Source: DASUBV01 sp963725175 (GTDB lineage Bacteria > Actinomycetota > Actinomycetes > Streptosporangiales > Streptosporangiaceae). Taken from it: a stretch of 64,000 nucleotides of DNA. Below, piece after piece: positions 1 through 12,270 of this stretch (position 1 is the stretch's first letter; every line of letters begins with the position of its first letter). Location: the NCBI GenBank assembly GCA_963725175.1, contig CAVRXH010000006.1, forward strand, positions 1,612,001 through 1,676,000, in the 5' to 3' direction. A program made the position numbers and the translations under genes. The notes beneath the pieces are model-generated. The model searched no databases. It saw nothing but the letters and a program-made list of their open reading frames with translations, and was not told the origin of the DNA.

Positions 1-479
1 TTGCCCAGCAGCACGCAGGCGTCGTTGACCAGGTACCGGGTCGCGAAGTTGTCGGTGCCGTCCACGATCAGGTCGTACTGCGCGAAGATCTTCAGCGCGT
101 TGTCAGAGTCGAGCTGCTGCTCGTGCAGGATCACCGTCACATACGGGTTGATCTCGCGGATGCTGTCCCTGGCGGACTGGGCCTTGGACCGGCCCACGTC
201 CGACTGGCCGTGGATGATCTGGCGCTGCAGGTTGGACTCGTCCACGACATCGAAGTCGATGACGCCGAGCGTGCCGACGCCGGCCGCGGCCAGGTACAGC
301 AGCGCGGGCGAGCCGAGGCCGCCGGCGCCCACGCACAGGACCTTGGCGTTCTTCAGCCGCTTCTGGCCGGTCATGCCGATCTCAGGAATGATCAGGTGCC
401 GCGAGTACCGCTTGACCTCGTCAACACTCAGCTCGTCGGCCGGCTCGACCAGTGGTGGCAGTGACACAGCGATCTCCAT
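1..479 (-). CDS. moeZ: MoeZ/ThiF-type adenylyltransferase, partial
   Basis: N-terminal ~159 residues of a ThiF/MoeB-family enzyme that adenylates the C-terminal Gly-Gly of a small sulfur-carrier protein (MoaD/ThiS/CysO-like) in molybdopterin, thiamine or cysteine synthesis. Read on the minus strand: 'RYSRHLIIPEIG', the nucleotide-binding 'VLCVGAGGLGSP', 'IDFDVVDESNLQRQI' and 'DGTDNFATRYL', all hallmarks of the ThiF fold. The ATG is at 479. The protein runs off the window, so the zinc-binding Cys pairs and any C-terminal rhodanese domain that would separate MoeZ from MoeB cannot be seen; the symbol is therefore provisional. Divergent from the next gene. Confidence 0.88.
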   Translation of the reverse strand, partial: MEIAVSLPPLVEPADELSVDEVKRYSRHLIIPEIGMTGQKRLKNAKVLCVGAGGLGSPALLYLAAAGVGTLGVIDFDVVDESNLQRQIIHGQSDVGRSKAQSARDSIREINPYVTVILHEQQLDSDNALKIFAQYDLIVDGTDNFATRYLVNDACVLLG

Positions 480-618
480 CGTCGAGGTTTCGTCAGTGGG
501 GTGAACCCGGCGGGCGGCGCTGGCATTCCGGGTCTTGAGCACGGGCCGGACCTGGCCGGTGCTCGGGGCGTGGCCGCGCGTAGCGGAAATGTCACTGGCT
601 AGCGGTAAACCTGCTGAC

Positions 619-1327
619 ATGCGAAACCCTCCAGGCGAGTTACTGCCTCCCCCGTTCTCGCGGCCGCCGCTGCCAGCACCGCTGCCACCGATGCCGCATC
701 AGCCCGCCCGGCGGCCGCTGCCGGATGCCGTCGCGGGCGGCCAGCCACCCGGCGACGGCACCGTGCGGCGGGTGATGCTTCCCGACGCCGCCCCGCCCTA
801 CGACGGCCAGCCTGCCCAGGCGACGCCCGCCGCCCGGCCCGCTAGCCCTGTCGCCTCCGCCGGCCGGGAGCCCGGCGCGAAGCCAGGGACGAGCCGACCG
901 GAGACACCGGAGCGGCCAGCGCGGCATGCGGCGGCGGACGGGACGGACGGCTGGCCGGGGCAGTTCGCCCAGGCGCTGGCCGAGGCGCTGACCGGCGCCA
1001 GGCCCCCGCAGCAGGTGACCACCTGGACCACCGAGCAGGCGCGGCGGCGGATCCGCCAGATCGGCCCGCTGCTTCAGGCCAGCCAGCGGCCGCGAGTCCA
1101 CCGGATCCGGACCTGCGTGCCGCGGCCGGGGGTGGTGGAGATGACGGTGATCGTCGGGATCGGCCAGCGGGTCCGCGCCCTCGCGGTCCGGATGGAGCGC
1201 GACACCGGCCAGGCCGGTCGCCGGCGGCCGGCCCGGCGCGAGCCAGCACAGTGCGGGCCAGCACGGTGCGGGCCAGCATGGCGACGGCCAGCCCAGGTGG
1301 GTCTGCACCGCCATCGAGGCGGCCTGA
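619..1327 (+). CDS. Rv3235-family protein, apparent frameshift
   Basis: Resembles the actinobacterial Rv3235 family, proteins of unknown function encoded next to secA. A Pro/Ala-rich N-terminus (ATG at 619, 'MRNPPGELLPPP') precedes the conserved core 'FAQALAEALTGARPP..V..WTTEQARRRIR' and 'RPGVVEMTVIVGIGQRVRALAVRMER'. The expected family ending 'RWVCTAIEAA' followed by TGA (1325-1327) lies in the frame +1 relative to the core, reached through a repetitive QHGAG-type linker. The shift falls around 1190-1215 in a GGCCGG-rich stretch. Staying in the first frame would instead run to 1455, antisense over the end of secA. I read one gene broken by a single-base indel (sequence error or real). Function unknown. 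Confidence 0.7.
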
Positions 1328-1346
1328 GGCGACCGCCGAGCGACGA

Positions 1347-1379
1347 GAGGGCCGGCCAGCCAGTGGCTGGCCGGCCCTC
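1347..1379. terminator. Long perfect hairpin between convergent genes
   Basis: Nearly perfect 16-nt inverted repeat: GAGGGCCGGCCAGCCA (1347-1362) against its complement (1364-1379), practical loop of about five bases. It lies between the end of the Rv3235-like gene and the end of secA, which converge, so it is probably a bidirectional terminator. No U-tract, as usual in actinomycetes. Confidence 0.6.
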
Positions 1380-1420
1380 ACCCCGGCTTGTGCTCCCGCC
1401 GGCTTGTACCGCGCTAGCGC

Positions 1421-4384
<2,964 letters not shown>

Positions 4385-4669
4385 TTGTCGTCGCGCTCCT
4401 CGCGGATCGTCTGGCTTCCTGGCCGGGACGCCGCAGCAGCGTGCCACACTGGCGTGGAACCTCTGCCAGAGCAGGCAGGATGCGCTGCGGCGGACCGGCA
4501 CCACAGTCCTCATAGCCATGTTAGGCGAGACGGCAGGCTAAGCCGAGCCGACGTAGCAGCGGGCCGTCAGCGGCCAACTGGCGCCAGCGGAGGGGCCGAT
4601 TGTGCACCCGCTCCCCGCCCTGGCCACAATGATAGGTACTTCAGCAGGTGTCCGAGAGGAGCAAGCCGG

Positions 4670-4987
4670 ATGGCGAACCAGGTAGGGCCCGACACGGTGG
4701 CCGGCGTCGTGCCCGAGTCCGGCCAGCCAGGCGGCGCCCAGCCGACCCCGGACGAGGTGGCCAGGAACTTCCCCGGCACCCTGCCCGACCCCGGTCACAC
4801 CCACGCGGCGTTCCACGGCCGGACGGTCTCCTGGGTAGCCGTATCCCTGATCATGGTGGGCTTCCTGGTCGGGGGCCTGGCCCTCGTCTTCGGGCCGGCC
4901 TGGGTGGTGTTCTGGGTCGGCGCGGGCCTCGCCGTGGTGGGCGGGCTGCTGGCCATGGCCACCGACATCTTCGAAGACTGGTATTAA
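4670..4987 (+). CDS. Small two-helix membrane protein (HGxx type)
   Basis: 105-aa protein with a polar N-terminus, the 'HTHAAFHGRTVSW' motif, then two predicted transmembrane helices (roughly residues 52-73 and 77-98) and a short acidic tail 'DIFEDWY'. It resembles the small HGxxG-type membrane proteins common in actinomycetes, whose function is unknown. ATG at 4670 is preceded by GAGAGGA about ten bases upstream. Stands alone between secA (divergent) and the YcaQ-like gene. Confidence 0.75.
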   Translation: MANQVGPDTVAGVVPESGQPGGAQPTPDEVARNFPGTLPDPGHTHAAFHGRTVSWVAVSLIMVGFLVGGLALVFGPAWVVFWVGAGLAVVGGLLAMATDIFEDWY

Positions 4988-5005
4988 GCCGACAGCCGTC
5001 CTGAC

Positions 5006-5030
5006 GGCCGCTGGCTGACCGCCAGCGGCC
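5006..5030. terminator. Hairpin terminator after the small membrane protein
   Basis: Ten-base perfect stem GGCCGCTGGC / GCCAGCGGCC with loop TGACC, about 20 nt after the stop of the small membrane protein gene. Likely factor-independent type terminator lacking a U-run. Confidence 0.5.
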
Positions 5031-5103
5031 GCTGCGGCCTGCCCCGCGGGAATTTCGGCCCGGCGGCGATTTCCTGCCCGGCAGCGGGTCGGCCGGCCCG
5101 GAA

Positions 5104-6366
5104 ATGTCGGCACTGTCGGCTACGCTTCCCGCCGTGGCCAGCCCCAGCGTTCCCCCGCCTCCGCTCACCCTGACGCCCGACGAGGTCCGGCTGCTGACGC
5201 TGCGTGCCCAGGGCCTGGTAGGCGCGGCCAGCAGGCGCGGCGGCGTGCCCGCCATGCTGCGCAGGCTCGGCGGCGTCCAGCTCGACACCATCAGCGTCCT
5301 GGCCCGGTCGCACGAGCTGGTCGCCTACGCCCGGCTCGGTCCCGTCGGCCGGGAGAAGGTCGAGCGCGCGTACTGGCATTCGCGGAACCCGCAGGCGTTC
5401 GAGTACTGGTCGCACGCGGCCTGCGTGCTGCCCATCGAGGAATGGCCGTACTACCAGTTCCGCCGCCGCGCGCTGCTGGCCAGGGGGCAGCGCTGGCATC
5501 GCAGCCACCCCGACGTCTGCGAGCGGGTGCTGGCGCGGATCCGCGCCGAGGGACCGCTGACCGCGACCGATCTGGGCGGGGCGAAGAAGGGCGGCCCGTG
5601 GTGGGACTGGTCGGAGACCAAGATCGCGGTGGAGTGGCTGCTGGACACCGGCGAGGTGATCTGCGCCAGGCGGGACGGCTGGCGGCGGGTCTATGACCTG
5701 CCCGAGCGGGTGCTGCCTGACGAGCTGCTCGGCCAGTCGCTGACCGACGCGCAGTGCGTGACCAGGCTGGCCGGGGTGGCCGGCCGGGCGCTCGGCATCG
5801 TCACCCGCGCGGACCTGGCCGACTATCAGCGGCTGCGCTGGGGCGGCACCGGCCAGCGGCTGGACGGCCAGGCGATCTCGCCGCCCGACGCCGCGCTGGC
5901 GGCCGGCCTGGTCCCGGTGCAGATCGACGACGGTCAGGGCGGCAAGCCGCTGCCGGCCTGGGCCGACCCGGAGGCACTGGCGGCGCGCGACACCGCCGCC
6001 GGACGGCACAGGACCGCGCTGCTCTCCCCGTTTGACTCCCTGATCTGGGACCGGAAGCGAACGCTGCGGATGTTCGGCTTCGAGCACAGCCTGGAGGCCT
6101 ACGTCCCTGCGCCCAAGCGGGTGCACGGCTACTTCGCGATGCCGCTGCTATCTGGCGGGCGGCTGCTGGGCCGGGTGGACCCGGCGCGCAGCGGGCGCAC
6201 CCTGGTGGCCCGCCGCCTGACCCTGGACAAGCCGCGCGCCGCCGAGCCGATGGCCAGGGCGCTCACCGAGGCGGCGACCTGGGTCGGCTGCGACAGCGTC
6301 GCGCTTGAGCACGTCAGCCCGGCCGCGCTGCGACCCCGGCTGGAGGCCGCCCTGGCCGACTGCTGA
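5104..6366 (+). CDS. YcaQ/AlkZ-like DNA glycosylase (winged-helix)
   Basis: 420-aa member of the HTH_42/YcaQ family. Family members E. coli YcaQ and Streptomyces AlkZ are DNA glycosylases that remove bulky N-alkylated bases and unhook interstrand crosslinks, using a Gln-x-Gln/Asp motif. Here 'RLGGVQLDTISVLARSHELV' (about residues 54-73) carries QLD, the YcaQ-type variant. Further hallmarks: 'AFEYWSHAACVLPIEEWPYYQFRRR', the winged-helix 'EGPLTATDLGG' and 'SPFDSLIWDRKRTLRMFGFEHSLEAYVPAPKRVHGYFAMPLL' signature near the C-terminus (quoted in parts by position 6028-6150). ATG at 5104; a GTG at 5134 is an alternative. Single gene. Role in repair of alkylated or crosslinked DNA is inferred from the family. 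Confidence 0.85.
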   Translation: MSALSATLPAVASPSVPPPPLTLTPDEVRLLTLRAQGLVGAASRRGGVPAMLRRLGGVQLDTISVLARSHELVAYARLGPVGREKVERAYWHSRNPQAFEYWSHAACVLPIEEWPYYQFRRRALLARGQRWHRSHPDVCERVLARIRAEGPLTATDLGGAKKGGPWWDWSETKIAVEWLLDTGEVICARRDGWRRVYDLPERVLPDELLGQSLTDAQCVTRLAGVAGRALGIVTRADLADYQRLRWGGTGQRLDGQAISPPDAALAAGLVPVQIDDGQGGKPLPAWADPEALAARDTAAGRHRTALLSPFDSLIWDRKRTLRMFGFEHSLEAYVPAPKRVHGYFAMPLLSGGRLLGRVDPARSGRTLVARRLTLDKPRAAEPMARALTEAATWVGCDSVALEHVSPAALRPRLEAALADC

Positions 6367-6406
6367 GCCCTCGGCTGCCGAGCCCCGGCTGCTGGGCCGC
6401 CGGGAC

Positions 6407-7132
6407 TCAGCCGAACTCGATGAGCTTCTCCCGCACGGCCACCATGACGGCCTCCATCCGGGAGTGGATCTGGAGCTTCTCCAGGATGTTGCGCACGTGG
6501 TTCTTCACCGTGTTCTCGGAGATGAACAGCTCCTTGGCGATGTCGCGGTTGTTCATGCCCCTGGCGATCAGCTTGAGCACCTGCATCTCGCGGTCGGTCA
6601 GCTTCGGCGCCGGGACCTGCTCGGGCGGCTCGGTCTCCGCGCGGCGGGCCAGGGTGGCGAACTCGGTCAGCAGCTTGCCGGCCATCGACGGGTTGATCAG
6701 GGACTGGCCGCCGTCCACGGCCCGCACGGTGTCGGCCACCTCATCCAGCGGGATGTCCTTGAGCAGGTAACCGCTGGCGCCCGCCCGGATCGCCTCGAAC
6801 AGGTCCTCTTCCTCGTCGCTGATCGTCAGCATGACGATCTTGGCGCTGGGGACCATCTCCTTCAGCTCCCGGCAGGCATCGATCCCGCTGCTGCGCGGCA
6901 TCCTGATGTCCATCAGCACCACGTCCGGCAGCGACTCCCCGGCCTTCTCCACCGCCTCGGTACCGTCGCTGGCCTGGCCGACCAGCTCGATGTCCGGCTC
7001 GGAGTCCAGCACCATCTCCAGCCCGCGCCGGAACAGCGCGTGGTCGTCAACGATCATCGTGCGGATGGGCTCGCTCGTCCGCACGGGGGCGGGCTGGCCC
7101 GGCTCCTGCGTGACCCCGTCAGTGCGGCCCAT
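6407..7132 (-). CDS. NarL/FixJ-type response regulator
   Basis: 241-aa two-component response regulator. Receiver domain: 'MIVDDHALFRRGL' acidic pocket, phospho-acceptor Asp in 'VVLMDIRMP', Thr in 'MLTIS', Lys in 'YLLKD'. C-terminal LuxR-type HTH: 'LTDREMQVLKLIARGMNNRDIAKELFISENTVKNHVRNI'. No histidine kinase is adjacent. The position between hpf and secA is the same as in Streptomyces, where an orphan NarL-type regulator lies between hpf and secA, so it belongs to the conserved backbone. Regulon unknown. Confidence 0.93.
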   Translation of the reverse strand: MGRTDGVTQEPGQPAPVRTSEPIRTMIVDDHALFRRGLEMVLDSEPDIELVGQASDGTEAVEKAGESLPDVVLMDIRMPRSSGIDACRELKEMVPSAKIVMLTISDEEEDLFEAIRAGASGYLLKDIPLDEVADTVRAVDGGQSLINPSMAGKLLTEFATLARRAETEPPEQVPAPKLTDREMQVLKLIARGMNNRDIAKELFISENTVKNHVRNILEKLQIHSRMEAVMVAVREKLIEFG

Positions 7133-7294
7133 GCTGCATTCCTCCTGACCCGACGTGCGCTACGGCACCGGTGACTGCGAAGCGATAGCAGTGCACAAAC
7201 TCTCGCCGACGCGAGCCCGCCACGCAAGCCTGGCGGCCCGCGCGGCAGCTCGCGGCCGCGGCCCACCGTGACGGCCGGCCGGCGGCTTGTGCCG

Positions 7295-8095
7295 CTAGCG
7301 AAGATTAGCGGCCTGCGGCGACTGCTCGCCGCGCAGCCCCTGCTGCGCCGTCTCGGCCTGCACGACCGCCTCCTCGACCAGCCGGATCACGCCGTACTGA
7401 TAACCGCGCCGCCGGTAGGCCACGCTCGGCAGGCCATCGGTGGCGTCGGTGAACAGGAAGAAGTCGTGGCCGATCAGTTCCATCTCGAACAGGGCCTCGT
7501 CGATGGTCATCGGGCGGGCGACGTGGAACTTCTCCCTGACCATCAGCGGCCCGCCGCCGTCGACCTCGATCGCGATGATGTCGTCGGTGGTCGCGGGCTC
7601 GCTGTCGGCGCCTGGATCCTCGCCATCGGCCTCCGGCGCCACCCGGCTGCGCGGCACGGATCCGGCCGTCCCGGCGCGGCCGGGCTCGGCCCGGCTGCCG
7701 TTCGCGCCGGCCGGGCCGGCGGCCAGGCCTGCCAGCCCGTCCAGTTCCGCGCCGGACGGCGGGGCCGCCGCCGGGACCGGTCCCGCGACGTGCCGTGCCT
7801 TGCGCCGGTCGCAGGCGCGGCGCAGCCGTGACTCCAGCTTGTCAAGCGCGAGGTCCAGCGCCGCGAACCGGTCCTCGGCGGCGGCCTCCGCGCGGATCGC
7901 CGGCCCGCGCGTGGTGATGGTCAGCTCGACCTTCTCCCGGCGGCCGGACTGACGCGGGTTGTGCTCGGTGGTGACCTCCACGTCGACCCTGATGGCCTTG
8001 CTGTCCAGTTTCTCGATCTTCGCGAGCTTGCCCGTCGCGTGCTTGCGGAACCTGTCCTGCACGTCTGTGTGCCGGCCCTTGAAGACGATGTCCAT
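7295..8095 (-). CDS. hpf: Long-form ribosome hibernation factor HPF/RaiA
   Basis: 266 aa. The N-terminal S30AE domain ('MDIVFKGRHTDVQDRFRKHA', 'KIEKLDSKAIRVDVEVT') binds the 30S decoding site; the C-terminal dimerisation domain ('FFLFTDATDGLPSVAYRRRGYQYGVIRLVE') joins two ribosomes into inactive 100S dimers. The two are joined by a variable Ala/Gly-rich linker of about 80 residues. This is the long HPF type usual in actinobacteria, where it is induced by stress or stationary phase. ATG at 8095 is preceded by AAGGAGG-like purines. Upstream is a long non-coding interval with a strong hairpin. Confidence 0.93.
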   Translation of the reverse strand: MDIVFKGRHTDVQDRFRKHATGKLAKIEKLDSKAIRVDVEVTTEHNPRQSGRREKVELTITTRGPAIRAEAAAEDRFAALDLALDKLESRLRRACDRRKARHVAGPVPAAAPPSGAELDGLAGLAAGPAGANGSRAEPGRAGTAGSVPRSRVAPEADGEDPGADSEPATTDDIIAIEVDGGGPLMVREKFHVARPMTIDEALFEMELIGHDFFLFTDATDGLPSVAYRRRGYQYGVIRLVEEAVVQAETAQQGLRGEQSPQAANLR

Positions 8096-8573
8096 GAACG
8101 CCGAGCCTCCTTCCGGTCGGTGCTAGGGCGGCACCCGCCCGGCCGACCTGGTCTTCTACCCCACATCCGCCTGCTGAGGGGATCGCGGCTCACTTGCCAC
8201 TACTGCCCTTCTCCCTACCCAGGGGGATGTCGGATCCCCCTGCGGGGCAGGTCTTACTTCTAAGCCGCACCGTGATCGGTCGACGAGAAGTCGCCTTACG
8301 TGGGCCGTTTTGCCTGCGGCTGGCATCGGCTTGCCAGGACCGGCGTCCCGGTGGGGGGACAGCCGGGCTGGCGCAACCACGGACCCGGGCGGGTGCCATG
8401 AGACGACGCTAGCCCTGTCGGCTGAAGATGTCAGGACCGGTACCCCAGCAAGTCCTCAGTATCGGCTAAGAACCTGGGGACAAACCTGCTGCTATGACGC
8501 TGAGCTGGGCAGAGATGCCCGGCGGGAGTTTCGCGGGCGACCTTGCCCAGGCAGTTGAACGGGCGGCGCGTGC
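8096..8573. other. 478-bp non-coding interval upstream of hpf
   Basis: No convincing ORF on either strand. It holds a perfect 8-bp stem-loop AGGGGGAT-GTCGG-ATCCCCCT at 8221-8241, probably in the hpf leader. The rest (8250-8570) is unassigned. In related actinomycetes a comF-like phosphoribosyltransferase gene often sits here between lpqB and hpf; I find none. Confidence 0.4.
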
Positions 8574-10414
8574 CTAGCCTGGATAGACCGGGCTGGTGCC
8601 GTTCAGGGTGATCTGCGCCAGCGCGTCCGGGCCGGTCGAGACCAGGATCTGCGCCTGGCTGCCGGTGCTGACCTGGCCGGCCCGGCCGCGCTGACCGAGG
8701 CGGTGCCGGTGGGCACCGGGCCGAGCGTGGTGGACGCGCCGCCGCTGGCCGGGACCTCGTAGAGCTGCGACTGAGCGAGGACCACCAGGTGGTCCGGGTC
8801 GTACCAGCTCAGGGCCTGGGGATGGGCGACGCCGCCGCCGATGGTGACCGCGTCCCCGAAGGTGATCTCGGCGCCGCTGCGGCTGACCGCGGTCAGCACG
8901 AGCATCCGGACCCCGCCGGTCACCTGGACCAGCATGGCGGCCCGCACTCCGTCCGGCGCCACCCGCAGCGACAGCACCTGGTACGACGTAGTCAGGTTGC
9001 CGGGCAGCGGCGGCGGGCTGATCGCGACGGGCTGGCGGCCGCCCGGCGGCATGACCCAGATGTTCGGCCCCGCGACGGCCCAGATGTCCCCGAGCCGGTC
9101 CCAGCTCAGCGAGGTACACGGGCCGGCCGACGGGTCGGGCAGCGCGCGGCGGGCCAGCGGTGCGGTGCTGCCGAGGAAGCCGTAGTACACCGTGCAGCCG
9201 CGCCCGGTCGCGAGCGTGCCGGCGAACTCGTCGCCGCTCGGTGACACCGAGATCCTGCTGAACGGGATCTGCCCGCTGCCCGCCGGGCCGGTCACTGGCC
9301 TGCCGGTGCTCTCGCCGTACGGGAGCTGCATGACCACGCCGCTCGGGCCGAGGTAGTACAGGGTGGCCTTGCCCTGGGTGATGTCAGGCAGGCTGCCCTG
9401 GTAGTGGCTGGGCGACTGGATGACCTGGCCATTGATCGCCTGGATCTTGCCGTTGATCTTCAGCACGACCGACCTGGCGATCGCCGGCTGGCCGTAGGAG
9501 GTGCTGGTCAGCGTCGTCACGAGCTGCGCGGCCATCTCGCTGAGCCGCGGCCCGGAGACGCCGGCCGCCGCGCCGGACAGGCTGACCGTGGCGACCGAGT
9601 TGGCGATGGTGACCGGCACGGGCATGGTGGTGCCGCGCGGGAAGCCGCTCATGGTGGCCGAGGCCAGCCAGTTGGTCTGATCCTGGCCCGGGTTCAGGCT
9701 CTGGTCCTGCGCGGACCGCAGCAGCCCGTTGACCAGGTAGCTGGCGACGGAGGCGTAGGTGTCTTCCTCGGGCGCGAAGACCGGCTCGGGGACCAGCACC
9801 CCGTCGCTGCCGAGCGCGGACCAGAAGTACAGGTTGCGGGGCTGGTAAACCTCTTCGAAGTCGGACTGGGTGAGCAGCAGCGAGGACACCTGCGGCAGGT
9901 CGGTGATCAGCCACCGCCCGCCGACGCTGGCCAGCCGGAAGCTGTAATGCTGCGGGGCCGGGTTGTCCAGGTACTGGCCGATGTTGTTGATGGTGGCGAG
10001 CTGGTTGCCGGTCAGCGTGACGGTCTTGGTCAGGTTGGAGGCGCCCTGGATGCTGGCCGGGCCGACCCGCTGGGTCTGCAGCCGGGATTCCGAGCTGACT
10101 ACCGTGACGCCCTGGGTGGGCGCCCAGATCCGGTTCAGCGGCGGGGCGAGGTACCGGCGGGCGGCCGCGAAGTTATGGGTGAAGCTGGCGCTGGCGGCCA
10201 GGAATCCCTGCACGACGTCCTGCGGGCTCCACGTGGCCTCGGGGTGCGGCGCGATCGGCTGGACGTAGGCGGGCGCCTGCCCGGCCTCGCCCGTGACCTT
10301 CTGCGGGACGCCGACGGTCGGCACGTTGGCGCAGCCGGCCGCCAGCAGCGCGGCTGCGGCGACGGCGGCGGCCAGCGCGACGGCGCGCGGCCTAGCCACG
10401 GGTACGCACCTCAT
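8574..10414 (-). CDS. lpqB: Lipoprotein LpqB, apparent frameshift near the 3' end
   Basis: Lipoprotein partner of the MtrAB two-component system; in mycobacteria LpqB binds the MtrB sensor and modulates signalling. N-terminal signal peptide with lipobox 'LLAAGC', then a GerMN (sporulation/spore germination) domain ('DGVLVPEPVF...VASYLVNGLL', 'VTLTSTSYGQPAIARSVVLKING'), and a C-terminal beta-propeller-like LpqB domain ('ISVSPSGDEFAG', 'LSWDRLGDIWAV'). After 'GTASVSAAGP' the frame changes at about 8672-8680 (GGCCGGCCC context) and resumes as 'GQVSTGSQAQILVSTGPDALAQITLNG', ending TAG at 8574. Start is ATG 10414 or GTG 10399; either overlaps the end of mtrB. Likely one intact gene with a single-base indel. 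Confidence 0.85.
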
Positions 10415-12215
10415 CGTCGGCGGCCGGGATGCCGTCCGCGGCGGGCTCCGCCGGGTGCCTGGGCAGCGACACGACGACCGCGTCGAGGTCGGCGGGGCCG
10501 GGGCCGAGCGGCAGCGGCGAGCCGGCCAGCTCCCCGCCCGCCGCGCGGGGCAGCGTCAGCCGGAACACCGAGCCCCGGCCCCGCTCGCCCCATGCCTCCA
10601 GCCAGCCGCCGTGCAGCCGGGCGTCCTCCAGCGCGATCGCCAGGCCAAGCCCGGTGCCGCCGATGGTCCGCGCCCGCGCCGGGTCGGCCCGCCAGAACCG
10701 GTCGAACACGAGCTGCTCCTCGCCGGTCCGCAGCCCGACGCCGAAGTCCCGGACGGTCACCGCGATGGCGGCCGAGTCGGCGGCGACCGTCACCACGACG
10801 TCCCTGTTCTCGCCGTGCTCGACGGCGTTCACCAGGAGGTTGCGCAGGATCCGCTCGACCCGGCGGCTGTCCGCCTCGGCCACGCACGGGCTGGCGGGCA
10901 GCCGGAACTCGATCTTGGCGCCGCGCCGCTCGGCGAGCTGCTGGGCCACGTCGGCCGACTGCCGCGCGACGTCGCAGATATCCACCGGCTCGGCGTCCAG
11001 GGTCGCGGCGTTCGCGTCGTACCTGCTGATCTCCAGCAGGTCGGTCAGCAGCGACTCGAACCGCTCAAGCTGGCTCTGCAGCAGCTCGGCCGACCTGGCG
11101 GGCGCGGCGGCCATGTCCTCGCGCGCCGCGTGCAGCACGTCGGCGGCGATCCTGATGGTGGTCAGCGGGGTGCGCAGCTCGTGGGAGACATCGGAGACGA
11201 ACTGGCGCTGCACCTGGGACAGGTCCTGCAGCTCGCGGATTTTCTCCTGCAGGCTGGCGGCCATCTTGTTGAACGCCGTCGCCAGCGCGGCCAGGTCGTC
11301 GGAGCCGCGCACCTGCATCCGCTCGGTCAGGTTCCCCGTGGACAGCCGCAGCGCGCCGTGCGCGGCCAGCCGGACCGGGATCACCACCCACCTGGTCACC
11401 AGCCAGGCGATCGCGGCCAGCAGGAACACCACCGCGATCCCGACCAGCAGCAGCACCCGCTGCGCCTGGGCCAGGCTGCCCTGCTGCGCGGTCAGCGGGA
11501 AGAAGTAGTAGAGCTGGTAGTAGCTGCCGAAGGAGCCCCCGTACAGCAGGCCGGGCACCCGGCCCTGGCCGATCACGTTCATGGTGGCCGGCACGTCGCG
11601 CAGCACCCGCGAGTCAAAGCGGTTCCTGCGCACCTCGGCGCTCAGGTCCGCCGACGGTACCGGCGGGCCGCCGGCGAAGCCCAGCGACGCGCCGCCGCTG
11701 AAGACCGGGTGCCCCTGGTGGCCGCGGGGCAGCCAGACCATCACCGCGTAGTCGGTGCCGGAGTTGCTGCCCGTGGTCTGCAGCCGGGCCACGATGTCGT
11801 ACATCATCGGCGAGGCGGACGCCTTCGGGTACCCGCCGACCCCCGGCCAGCCCTGGGCGATGGACAGGCCGACGGAGGTGATGTTCGCCGCCGACTTCTC
11901 TTTGCTCTCGATGATGTTCTGGGCGATCTGCTGCATGAGCAGCACGCCGAGCACGGCGACGACCAGCCCGGACACCACGAAGGTGACGGTGATCACCCGG
12001 AGCTGGATGGACTGCCGCCACTGATCGGCCAGCCGGGACACCCCGGCCGTGGCACGGCGGCGCAGCCGGGGGCCGAGCTTGGCCAGGTCGCGCGGCCGGT
12101 GCACCGCGATCCAGGCCAGCCGCCGAGCCCGGCGCAGCGCGACGAGGAGCCTCGCCCGGCCTCGCCACGTGGCTGCGCCTGCCCCCTGACTGATGGCTGC
12201 CCCTTTCATCGCCAT
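10392..12215 (-). CDS. mtrB: Sensor histidine kinase MtrB
   Basis: 607-aa membrane histidine kinase. First membrane helix about residues 75-97 ('VITVTFVVSGLVVAVLGVLL'), an extracytoplasmic sensor of ~180 residues, second helix ('VLLLVGIAVVFLLAAIAWLV'), HAMP, HisKA with the phospho-acceptor in 'FVSDVSHELRTPLTTI', and HATPase_c with N-box 'NLLVNAVEHGE', 'VRDFGVGL', 'DRFWRAD' and 'GGTGLGLAIA'. MtrB phosphorylates MtrA and couples cell-wall state, osmotic signals and cell division/DNA replication control in actinobacteria. Overlaps lpqB downstream and follows mtrA by 55 bp, so mtrA-mtrB-lpqB is an operon. Confidence 0.95.
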   Translation of the reverse strand: MAMKGAAISQGAGAATWRGRARLLVALRRARRLAWIAVHRPRDLAKLGPRLRRRATAGVSRLADQWRQSIQLRVITVTFVVSGLVVAVLGVLLMQQIAQNIIESKEKSAANITSVGLSIAQGWPGVGGYPKASASPMMYDIVARLQTTGSNSGTDYAVMVWLPRGHQGHPVFSGGASLGFAGGPPVPSADLSAEVRRNRFDSRVLRDVPATMNVIGQGRVPGLLYGGSFGSYYQLYYFFPLTAQQGSLAQAQRVLLLVGIAVVFLLAAIAWLVTRWVVIPVRLAAHGALRLSTGNLTERMQVRGSDDLAALATAFNKMAASLQEKIRELQDLSQVQRQFVSDVSHELRTPLTTIRIAADVLHAAREDMAAAPARSAELLQSQLERFESLLTDLLEISRYDANAATLDAEPVDICDVARQSADVAQQLAERRGAKIEFRLPASPCVAEADSRRVERILRNLLVNAVEHGENRDVVVTVAADSAAIAVTVRDFGVGLRTGEEQLVFDRFWRADPARARTIGGTGLGLAIALEDARLHGGWLEAWGERGRGSVFRLTLPRAAGGELAGSPLPLGPGPADLDAVVVSLPRHPAEPAADGIPAADDEVRTRG

Positions 12216-12270
12216 CTCCCGCCTCGCGGCCAGCCGGCGGACGGTGCCGCCTGGCCGGCCGCGGCGGCGC

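Noticed and set aside
4385..4519. N-terminal extension of SecA to ATG 4519
   Set aside because: The extension does not resemble SecA and the GTG at 4384 has a good GAGGAG site and the family N-terminus.
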